From Sinotaia quadrata (taxonomy: Eukaryota; Mollusca; Gastropoda; Architaenioglossa; Viviparidae), in the NCBI GenBank assembly GCA_028829895.1, contig CM054178.1, positions 70,009,835 through 70,073,834 on the forward strand: a DNA stretch of 64,000 nt, written 5' to 3'. The position numbers were made by a program, and so were the translations under genes. Shown piece after piece: positions 13,679 through 24,700 of the stretch. The notes below the pieces were generated by a model. That model saw only the letters and a program-made list of their open reading frames with translations, searched no databases and had not been told where the DNA came from. Positions within the stretch are counted from its first letter, which is position 1, and each line of letters starts with the position of its first letter.

Positions 13679-13860
13679 CGCGACCGGTTGCCTCGTCAGT
13701 AAAGCGACTGATCGCGTTGTTGTCCCTTCTGCAGAAGCCAGTGGTTAGAAGCCCCGGGCCTAACCGTATGACCCCTCCCCCCCACCTTCCATCAAACTTG
13801 ACACCGACGTGGTAGGGGACGTCAGGTTTTATGGCACTCAACAGGGAGATAATTTCCATA
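13679..13860 (+). mobile_element. Probable tRNA-derived SINE
   Basis: GACCGGTTGCCTCGTCAGTA resembles an A box, and GGTTAGAAGCCCCGGG, about 55-60 bases later, resembles a B box (GGTTCGAATCC). This is the layout of a tRNA head, followed by about 100 unrelated bases. No clear tail or target duplication was seen. It cannot be a functional tRNA gene because no cloverleaf closes. Confidence 0.4.
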
Positions 13861-14476
13861 GTAAATATTTGTACACCAACGCGGTTGTGGCTCTTGCTGA
13901 CCCTCTATAGAAGGTAATGCATGTTAAGAATCACTGTCTGCATAGATTATGACCAGCAGCTGTAATGTGAATGGGAACGAGATGCCCTCGTTAACGAGAG
14001 GTTAATCACTTCAAGGAGAGGGGCCAAAACAATGGGAGGTGAGCAGGCAATATAGTCCTGGCTACTACGTCTTCTGAACAGTTCTGGGAATTTCTGGTGG
14101 AGTTGACACAGGACGCAGTGAGACAAATGTATAGTCATGTCAGAATGACGTGTTGGGTGACAATGAACTGTAATGTCAAAGTTCGAAAGGTGTTTCAATG
14201 GTGAAGTCTTTAGGATTTATTTGCGCTGCAATTAAATCTATTTATGGAGAAGCTGTTTGGTGTAGGAGTAGAGGTTGTCCTTGTTTTATTGATGAGGTTA
14301 CTTTGTGAGGGTTTGGAATTATTTTTCAGTGTGTAGTTGATTTTGGCAAATATGAAATTTCTAGTTTTTCACTTTTCTGACTGACTGAATTTTGTGAAGC
14401 GCTTTCGCGCAGATTTCGCGCTAAATATGTGTGTGTGTGTGTCGGGATAGCAGTTTTATGTCACCATTTGAGCTTG

Positions 14477-14626
14477 CGTTGATCATTTCGTCATCAGAGG
14501 TTGAGTGGACCACCGCCCCATACTCCACCCCCTTCCGCCAGTCCTCCCGCCTCCATCCCGGAACGCAGTGTGAGACTATGGCGTGCGCTCTAGATCAGAT
14601 AACGTCTTATGACGAAATGATCAACG
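14477..14626. repeat. Perfect 18-bp inverted repeat with 114-bp loop
   Basis: CGTTGATCATTTCGTCAT at 14477-14494 is exactly reverse-complemented at 14609-14626. The enclosed 114 bases are GC-richer than the surroundings. It could be a small foldback element or the ends of a short MITE; no flanking duplication is evident. Confidence 0.6.
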
Positions 14627-14949
14627 AGGGCTCCAGTGGGTGACGTTAAACTGTTATGTTTAACCTCCCCCCCCACCCTTCACACACTTATATTCTTGGA
14701 GGGGTCTGGCGGAAAGGGGTAAAGCAGGTCACACCGGTCAAGCGCACATTCTTAAACGCCCTCCGTAATTAACATTCTTTGATTAGTAAACTTATCAGGA
14801 ATTAGATTAACAGGAAAAAATAATAAATTACTTTGCAGCTGGTTTTGAAGTTCATAGCAAACGTGTCAATTATATTTTTTAATTCAAGGGAGACTACTGA
14901 ACTGGAGTCAGATAGCTTTTAGACAAGATTTTGAAACATTTTTGTTGCA

Positions 14950-15038
14950 GTTATATCGTACAGAATATCTATCTGTTTGTGACTTAATAGTAGTTATATC
15001 GTACAGAATATCTATCTGTTTGTGACTTAACAGTAGTT
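14950..15038. repeat. 44-bp direct duplication
   Basis: GTTATATCGTACAGAATATC starts two copies at 14950 and 14994. Confidence 0.93.
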
Positions 15039-15269
15039 TTTCAGATAAAAACGACGTTTCTCGACCTCGTGTAATAGTCTGTAGTAATTTGTAGGAATCG
15101 GTCGTTTTTGCGCATGGTGACCACAGGAATCCAATCATGTTAGCTATAAATTCTGTAGCTGATTCAAGCATATAAAGGGAGAAAAAGCGGTGGTACAATT
15201 GTCTAAGACGTTCCTCAGCTTTAACGGAAAGTTGTTTCCCCTTTCAGTCTATTTATTTTTTTCTCCCCT

Positions 15270-15271
<2 letters not shown>

Positions 15272-15345
<74 letters not shown>
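15272..15345. repeat. (TC)n(AC)n compound microsatellite
   Basis: About 25 TC units passing directly into about 12 AC units. Confidence 0.97.
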
Positions 15346-16350
15346 TTAGTCCTTTTATTGTGAAGTTCTAAACTCAATATTATAATATATATTGTATGTA
15401 GAGACTAGAATGAAATACATATTTTCGAAGGATCGTAACAGAATGAAAACAATAGAAAAATACTGTATTTCAATAATCATTATATTTTAAAGAGAAGAAA
15501 TATTATATCGAAAGAATACTTAAGGATATGTAAGGATATATAGTGAACAACCAGCGCGAAAGCGGCGGAAGCCGGAAGCGCCCCCTACACTCATCATCAT
15601 TATAGTGAACTTTTATATAAATAGTCTCTACTGGAACCGAAATCCCTGCCTTTAGCAAGTGTCTGGGGAAAAAAAATGACGTCATTCTAATTCAAAGATG
15701 TCATTAAGTTCAGTGTAGTCTAGGGAAAGAAAATATTAATACCTGATAATATAACAGCAATGACGTGACTGGGCAGAAATTGCGTTAACCATGCATTATT
15801 TAGTGTAAACAGATGAGGTTATGTTGATAATGTTTTCAAATTTATTTCTACTAATTTAAAAAAAAATAATATTTGTTCTTTTCGACTAGATGAAGATGAG
15901 GCGTCTGCTTTGCGTCTCTCTCTCTCTAATCTCTCTCTCTACCTATCCATTTATCCATCCATCCATCTGTCTGTCTATTTTATCTAAGTTCTTTGCAGAC
16001 TTAATGTAATTTAGTAATAAATCTTATGTCAAGGAATTTTTAAAATTCTTATTTGAAATACAAATATTAATAGAAGGATTACATTAATAAACTTTTTCAT
16101 CGGTGTTCTGTATGATTAAAATAAAGGTGCCAGAACAAATAACAAAAAAGAATATATTTATACTCATTAGCTCAATTTTAATAACTAAAAAAATAAAATA
16201 CTTTTTTCCTCCTAGAAGACGTTAGAGTAACAATAGTTTTTCCTGTCTGAGCAAAGCATTACATTGAAATTTAAAAATCTCACACGCACAGTAATAGAAT
16301 AATACAGAAATATATTTATAACTCATACAAACTAACTTGAGAAAATCATA
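15346..16350. other. AT-rich unique DNA, nothing recognised
   Basis: Only short TC and CATC runs (15918-15970) and short open frames. This lies downstream of the FABP-like gene on its strand. Confidence 0.55.
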
Positions 16351-16351
16351 A

Positions 16352-16557
16352 TAAGTAATATTTCAGATATAGAAATTTGCTTTTCCAGTAAAATCTCTCC
16401 TGTACCTTATAGCATACAATAAGTAATATTTCAGATATAGAAATTTGCTTTTCCAGTAAAATGTACTCCTGTACCTTATAGCATACAATAAGTAATATTT
16501 CAGATATAGAAATTTGCTTTTCCAGTAAAATGTACTCCTGTACCTTATAGCATACAA
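16352..16557. repeat. 68-bp tandem repeat, three copies
   Basis: TAAGTAATATTTCAGATATA starts copies near 16352, 16420 and 16489, with one small deletion in the first copy. Confidence 0.93.
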
Positions 16558-16669
16558 CGCTTGAAGCAAGTAGATTACAAAGAAAATAATAATAAAATTA
16601 CTCATCACAGTTATTTTCACGTATGACTCTGCAATGGAAGCCCAGGGTTTCATTCAGGAACAATATATA

Positions 16670-17029
16670 AACCATACCTTGTTGACCTTTCTAAATAATA
16701 CATAAACTACGCCTGTCTGTGTTTGACAGTTGTAAATAATAAATAATCTACGCCTGTCTGTGTTTGACAGTTGTAAATAATACATAAACTTCGCCCGTCT
16801 GTGTTTGACAGTTCTAAATAATACACAAACCACGCCTTGTGTCTGAGTTGACAGTTGATAACAATTCAGTAACCATTCCTTGTTTCTCTGGTTGACAGAT
16901 GAAAACAATACATAAACCACGCCTTGAGTCTGGGTTGACAGTTGAAAACAATTTAGTAACCACTCCTTGTTTCTCTGGTTGACAGATGAAAACAATACAT
17001 AAACCACGCCTTGTGCCTGTGACTGACAG
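16670..17029. repeat. Tandem repeat in the 3' UTR position of the FABP-like gene
   Basis: A family of 45-62-bp units built around ACATAAACCACGCCTTGTGT and GTTGACAGTT, about seven copies. Units containing CTTGTTTCTCTGGTTGACAG alternate with the others. The array ends about 10 bases from the stop codon. Confidence 0.9.
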
Positions 17030-17110
17030 TTAGACTGTCGTGGAACTGGGAGACGGACACCTGACTAAGTGTCGTTTACATTTCACTCGCGTTGTATTAC
17101 ACGTCACTGT
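17030..17110 (-). CDS. FABP-like gene, last coding exon
   Basis: 81 bases including the TAA stop. The acceptor lies behind a long T-rich tract ending TTTATTCTTTAG. It reads TVTCNTTRVKCKR, the last FABP strand, then a tail HLVRCPSPSSTTV. The usual Arg-x-Tyr ligand motif is Arg-x-Lys here. The tail is about 13 residues longer than typical FABPs and abuts a tandem repeat array (16680-17029) that lies where the 3' UTR should be. I did not find a convincing polyadenylation signal. Confidence 0.78.
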   Translation of the reverse strand, partial: TVTCNTTRVKCKRHLVRCPSPSSTTV

Positions 17111-17198
17111 CTAAAGAATAAAATAAAAAAAACACTAGACAATCAATCAATCAATTAACCAATCAACCAACCAACCAGCCAGCCAACCATCCAACCAG

Positions 17199-17257
<59 letters not shown>

Positions 17258-18644
17258 GTCAATCAATCAATCCGTCCTTTCCGCCTACAAATGTTCATAT
17301 TATAATATGCAATTCTGAATTTTTCTGAACAGAAAGAAAACCAAGAGAGAAATTTGACATGAGGTTTGTTTGAACTGCTTCAATTTTAATTGTTCTAAAT
17401 TATATCAGATGAAGAATCGATAGCAACATTTGGCCTCTAAGACGAAAATACAATTAAGAAGCATTTTAAGATAAGTGACAATATATATTTAATAAATGAA
17501 GAAATAAATATATAAAAATAAAGTAATGAATATGTATTACAAAAATATTACAATACTAAAGGAAAAAATCTTATATTTTAAAAATCAAACTAAGAGTCCT
17601 AATCCTTTGTATATTTTCTGTTTGAAAACCATCCAAAGGTCAGTCATTCCAAACGAACATCAAGTAAAGACACTACTGGAAACCAGCCCAACAACGAACA
17701 GAGCAAGTAAAGACACTACTGGAAACCAGCCCAACAACGAACAGAGCAAGTAAAGACACTACTGGAAACCAGCCCAACAACGAACACAGCAAGTAAAGAC
17801 ACTACTGGAAACCAGCCCAACAACGAACACAGCAAGTAAAGACACTACTGGAAACCAGCCCAACAACGAACACAGCAAGTAAAGACACTACTGGAAACCA
17901 GCCCAACAACGAACACATCAAGTAAAGACACTACTGGAAACCAGCCCAACAACGAACAGAGCAAGTAAAGACACTACTGGAAACCAGCCCAACAACGAAC
18001 AGAGCAAGTAAAGACACTACTGGAAACCAGCCCAACAACGAACAGAGCAAGTAAAGACACTACTGGAAACCAGCCCAACAACGAACACAGCAAGTAAAGA
18101 CACTACTGGAAACCAGCCCAACAACGAACAGAGCAAGTAAAGACACTACTGGAAACCAGCCCAACAACGAACACAGCAAGTAAAGACACTACTGGAAACC
18201 AGCCCAACAACGAACACAGCAAGTAAAGACACTACTGGAAACCAGCCCAACAACGAAAGACTAAAACAATCAGCATATAAAAAGAAGTAAAAGGAAACAA
18301 ATAATACGATAGCAGCAAGAACAAAAACGACAAAAATCTAACTGAATTAAATTGAAACTGAAAATCAAACTCAAATACATCGAGCGCAAAGCACCGAACG
18401 GAACAAACAAGTAAAAAAAAAATCAAATAAAAACCAGCGAACACAAAGAAACAATACGAAAAACAAATCAAATAAAAACCAGCGAACACAAAGAAACAAT
18501 ACGAAAAACAAATCAAATAAAAACTACAAACTGATGAAGGCAAAAACATGAATAAAACCCATAGAACGGGACCCAACACACTCATCAAAGAAATAATATA
18601 AAAACACCCCAAAGAAGTCAATTGATAAATAAATGAGCTGGAAT

Positions 18645-18712
<68 letters not shown>

Positions 18713-21700
18713 CTATTAAACAGATATGTAGATAGTTGGAGTCAGGGAGAAAAACATATGAACAGAGAGATGGTTTCAAAATCTAACAAATATAATTTCC
18801 TTCACGAACACAAGACAGTGTTTTCAAATGATTTGAAGCTTCCTACAAATACTCTACTGTTTCTCCGATGACGCATCCCTAACGTACTATAATGACGCAT
18901 CCCTAACGTACTATAATGACGCATCCCTAACGTACATTATAATTTGAACCACGTTACTATAAAGACAATGAAGTGTCTGTTTGCACCTACTTCGAGCATG
19001 CGGCCATCGGACATAATTTCTCTTACGATGGTGAATTTGAATAGTGGGTCGAGCTGGGATCTCTGGACGACTGTGATCCTCTTTCCGCTTTTATCAAGAC
19101 TTGCCACTCCCTGTTAAGAGATAGATAAAAGTGAAGATGTTTGAAAGAGATAGATAAAAGTGAGGATGTTTGAAAGAGATAGATAAAAGTGAGGATGTTT
19201 GAAAGAGATAGATAAAAATGAGGATGTTTGAAAGTAACTACAAATTATTCGTATCGTTGTTACGTTTCCAGTATTTATTTAAAGACCCTGCTTAGGAAAT
19301 TATAGAACTTTAATTTATTATTTAAATTAATTCCCTCTCTTTAACCTAAACAGACTGGTTGCTCAAATCATCATTCGACTAGATTAAAAATGCATCTTTG
19401 TAGTCTAGATCACAGATTTACGAAACTGATAATTTGCGTACATTAGCTAGATTGGAAATCGTTAAAAACTCTCTTAGATTCATATGCATTCATTACGTCA
19501 TTCGTTTAGCTCAGACAGCCCCCATCCAATCCCATTTGGTCTATATGCATACAATTTACTACAAAAAGAGGTTCTTAACAAAATGAAATAGATTTAATAA
19601 GTTTAACAATTAACAGCAACGATTAATTACGACACGACGTCTTAATTCTACACAGCGTTGTTCTCTCATTTACCGTCCTGGTTAAAAGTTCTAACGAGAA
19701 TTTGCTTTTCTGTTGCCAAATAGTCACTTGATTCTGGACCCTAGTAGATATACTTAACTACACTCTTGGTCGCATGTGGGGTTCAACTGGTTAGAACTGG
19801 TCCACATCCCTTTGGCTCATCGTCAGTACTGCATAGCATAACAGTCAATCGTCCACTCAATTACTGCATCGCTAATGTACTTGCGACGAATCGTTAACAC
19901 GTGGTTAACACGAGGTACTTCTGCATAGTTCACGTATGGGTCATGAAGACACCCGAGTCGGTGTACGACTCAAGAAGTACGAAGGTAGAGAGGAGTAACA
20001 TAAGAAGAACCCGGCTGAAACAAAGGATTTGGGCTCTGTAACTATTTGCGTCTATATTCGCAAAACCCAAGCACATGTTTCTTTGTTTAAGGTTCTGAAT
20101 TTAGAATCTTTGACTATCGTGTCGTTTACAATTCAAATATGGTCATATTTAAATATACATTGTGGTTCACGTGTGTGTTACATATAACGTTACACGAACG
20201 TATGAATTCTCAAATATTTACAGCATTAAAAATTGGAATTCACACAAAGGATTAATTCAAAATGAAGCATGAATGCTTTACAATTTTACACGAAAAATTA
20301 TATGCAAGAACAATTTGAATTACAAAGAAGAATTCACCACGTGCACAGACATACTGGCGGCACTAGTGAATTTAAGATTTATATAAATTAAAGATAAGAA
20401 AAAGTTACAATAATTTATATACAATAACTTTTAGATTTGTCCTTTTACATCGAAACACGTGCTTTGGCTAAATTAGCGCTAAGCTGCACAAAATACATAC
20501 ATCAATTCAATTACAAAATACAATCAATAAATGCAATAGATACTGTAAGAAGTAGACGTGTTATTGTTACCTCTTAAAAGTAGATTTACTGCTCTAGCGC
20601 GGGTTCATCTTCGACTCTCTTACGACTCTGGTATGGCGGCGGGACGGAGCTATGTTAAAGCTGCCTGGTGTGTCTGCCGGTCTGGAAGTGAGTGAGTGTT
20701 TTGGCGCGTTATGATCGTATTTTAGGAAACTGCATTGAACGCATCACGTGACCGTTCACGTGGTATGTTTGATCTCGAAGGTGCTGGACACTGGCCTAAA
20801 GTTATGCAACAATCTGACCTTGCTAGCGATACTGATGTATCACGGGTGAATTTCAACAAAGGTCCGTTCAAAATTTTAATTTTGAAAACAAGCAATTGGG
20901 TCACGAGGCTATGACACAGAATTTGTCACAGATCGTCACACCCCCTTGCTTTTGAGGCGTTTATCTTACCAAAAGATAAATGCCTCCTACAAATTATGTG
21001 TTATAAAATGTAGAAGTCCACAATGAAGAAAAAATTTACAATTAAAAAATTTCAACATAACCAGAAATAATGTAACGTGACGGAAAAATCAACTCTAGAT
21101 TAACGGCACTCTCATACAATATTTCTCACTTCAAGAAATCAAAGAAAAATGATTTAAGAAGAACGTTCAGTCTAATTGAATAGACATCCATCCAATGGAA
21201 TAACATGTTCTGAAAATTTCACTATCTGTCCCAATAATCAATAGTTCACACACAACCTAGTTCGATCTAATCAGATTATTCAGAATAGAAATCCAACATC
21301 AACCAATTCCACTGAATACGTATCCAACAATAGTGTGATCAAAAAATTGACTTCCAATGAACAACACTATCAATATGCAGGTTATGAAAAGTTCCAGATA
21401 TTGATTTCCTGTATCAACCAAATATCAGAGTTTATGAATTACCAACTCTAATGAACTATCTATCAGTCCACCTGTCATATTCAGAGTTACAACACTAACA
21501 CAATTCAATCAGTGTTATAGCTAGTCCCAAGTTTTTATGAAATGTCCAACATATTTACAATAACAACCACCAACTACGGTACAACAAGAAAATAATGAAA
21601 ATTCAAAGAAGGTACCAAATCATTATTCCTACTGCTGTACTATCCTGCCTAGCACAATCTTCGTAGTTCTGTCCCAACCCCAATACACGTCATCGTCCAT

Positions 21701-24700
21701 GTGTGTCAACATGTCTACGGCATGACAACTGTATTCTTTCTTTCTTACTCTGTTCGCCAGAATGTCACTGTGAGGTACAATATATTGCATGTCAAGTTTA
21801 GACTTTTCATTTCTTGTCCGGTAAGTACGTCCTTGAAGTGTTTTATCTCTTTCAAAACTCTCCAAAGTACTTGTCAAGTTTAAAATGTTTCTGGTAGTGT
21901 CAGTTTCTGCATGACTGGTCTCTACCCTGTCTAACAGTTTCAAACTTCTCGATACGTTTCGTATCATGTCAGTGTCACTGTGGCCTTGACTCTGCGAAGT
22001 CTGAATTTCAAATCTATCGCTTTTAGCCTTGTCACTGAGCTCACGCAAATGGAAATTTGCTCTCTTGGTGTTTCGTGCATATGTAGTTACGTCATTGTGT
22101 ACACATTGAACGTCTCTAGTTCGCATGCACTCAACGTCTTTTGTCGGAATGGCGTCAGATCTACTATGGGTCCATTTCGCATCTAGTCTAACGTCATAGG
22201 TTTGCAAATGTGCTCTGTCGTGGCTACCAGTCTCTCTGAAGTACCTGAATTGCAACATTAGCTTCTCCCCTAAATCTGGAGGTTCCGTTCTCCTGATCTT
22301 ATCATAGACTGAAGTGAAATACCTCATCCCACTAGTTGTTTTCTGTTTTAACCCATTCACAACTAGGTGTTCGACTGTTATGTCTGTCAATTTGTCTCTC
22401 TCCTTGACAACATAAGTCTGTGTCTCTTTTGTGACTCTAGTCACTGTGTGGTCAGACTCACTCGCTAGCAAGTCGGATTCTTGTGGTTGTATGAACAAGG
22501 GTTCTGTCTTAAACTCCCCAAGAGTTACTGATTGTCTCCCCTGGACCATACCGTTTATTGAACGAACATAATCTGTCTCCACTGACTCAGTTAATTCAAT
22601 ATGTCCTCTCATCAGGTCGTCAGAATCTACGATGGAAATTCTGTCAGTTTCAGTCACTAACTGGCAGTGAATGTTACCTGTCTCTATTACACTGAATAAC
22701 ATCACCATGTCTACTCCCTGTGTGTTGTAGGCTACACTCCCTCTGTTTCCTCTATCATAATTCTCTGCATCTGATGTCAGTAACAGTCCTGATGTCCCAC
22801 CTACTCTGGTTATCAGTCCGTCACTCCGGTTTTCATTACCTATCAATCTAGTTCTGTCACTCATTTGTACTGTGTCTTTGATCAATTCGGGATTACACTC
22901 CGTACTTAACGTCAGTGAATCAAGGAACATATCAGTTAATGAAACCCCCTCCTCCTTACTTCCACTTGTCTCAGTTTTTGGTACGTACTCACGACATTCC
23001 TTTATCTCAACAGGTGAGTCAATAAAGGTAGTCCCTGTACCGTGGCTTCTGTCTACGTCACTAATTCCGTTAAGTGATTTATCTGCAGACGGTTCTGCCA
23101 TGTCTCCGACAACTGCGTGCATACACGTCAGTACACATGCATTATCGTTGACCGTCCCTGTACAGTTTTCGACTATATCTTCTTCCATGTCACGTTTGGA
23201 AAAGAACTCTGTCTCAGCTCTGACAACTGTCATATCATCTGAAGTAAATGAATTTATCATAGGCACATTGTCTCTGTCTGTAATGCTACCTATACTGTCA
23301 TCTGGATCAAATACTTCTGTTTCCCTGGCTGTCAATGTATTAGCACTCGAAACCTCGCATAACGCAATAATCTTGTGTTCCAAAATTACGTCATGACTCA
23401 CGTCAATCATCGGAGATCGAGATCTACCGATGTCAGTCTTCGTAGCGAGCACATTCTCTCTTAAACTAACAGTTCGGTCAGTAAACTCAGTCGATGTGTC
23501 ACTGCCCTTCGACGATACACAACTGATAGAGTCCGTTTCTATCTTCTCATGCATATTTGTCCTGTCAGAAAAATCAGTCACTGTGTTGCTAGAAGTTTCA
23601 TCACACCTTAACGGTACACAACCGATAGAATCTGTCTCTATCTTATCATGCGCATTCAGTCCGTCAAACAAGGTGTCACACGTACACGGTGGTGTATGTG
23701 TTTGTCCAAATTCTACACGTGTTATTAAGTCCTTAACAACAGTGTCTTTTCTTGTCTCTGTTTCAAGATCAAGCTTTGGTGGTGTGCCAACTGTTTTTGT
23801 AAACTGGTTAGCATGTTGAACTGTAATGGTTTCGTCAAAACATTTGTTTTTGTTTTCAATCAAACTGTCTAATTCGTCTGCTGTGCTTGGTAGTGCGACT
23901 AATTTCTGTGTGTCAGTCTCCACGCTCGCGGTGTTTGACCTCGGCAAGTCAAAGTTCACGGCCTGACCTTCCTGTCGTAATTTGTCAACAGTACTTTCCC
24001 CAGCAATTTTAGACTCTGTTTCGATTTCTGTCCACAACCATTCTAATTCTAGACTTTCTTTCCTTTCCATAAGTCTTAGCTTTTCTTTCTTCAACTTTCT
24101 AATTTCGAACGTTAGGTCTCGTATTTCAGCCTCCCCTTCCCCTTTGAATCGGAAATCTTTATCACACAACTGTTTTGCTCGTGAGCTTATTGAAGATCTA
24201 ATTTCTTCCCTGTGTTCTATTTCCTTTTCATTGAGTTCTAGTAGGACGAAAATACGTAGCTGTTCACCTCTATATTCTAGTGATATGCCTATCTTCTGTT
24301 CGCGTTTTAGAATCTCCACGAGTTGTAAACTCCCTACACTGTTCTTCCGATAGTTGATCCCTAGATTTATCAAAGCTATAATGTGATCATCTTCTATCTC
24401 TTCTCTTTCTATCTCTCTCTCTGCTTCCTCTTTCTCTCTCTTGTCTAGTTCAGTTCTCACGTAGTTCATTAACTCTTTTTCGGTTCGGTATCCGATCAAT
24501 GAACCTATCTCTCTCAGATCCGCAATAACCTGTTCGAGATCCGAAATGTCCATCTTATTTATTTAGCGCGTCTGGCTACAATAAATATCTCTCGTGATTG
24601 TGTATCTAACCGTAGGCGATAAAACTCCGCTTTTATCCCACAATAACTTTTAGGCTACGACCTTACAAAAATTATTGAATTTATTCAGAACACCTTCCGA

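Noticed and set aside
16600..16650. Alternative last FABP exon after the acceptor CCATTGCAG on the minus strand
   Set aside because: Phase 0 meets a stop after three codons and the other phases do not give the last FABP strand. The exon at 17030-17110 fits both phase and motif.
20722..20904. 60-codon frame, identical at 26622-26804
   Set aside because: LTR sequence of element 1, duplicated by the LTR structure; no sign of coding.
22872..24353. Plus-strand frames of 123-174 codons
   Set aside because: Antisense shadows of the 974-codon frame of element 1.
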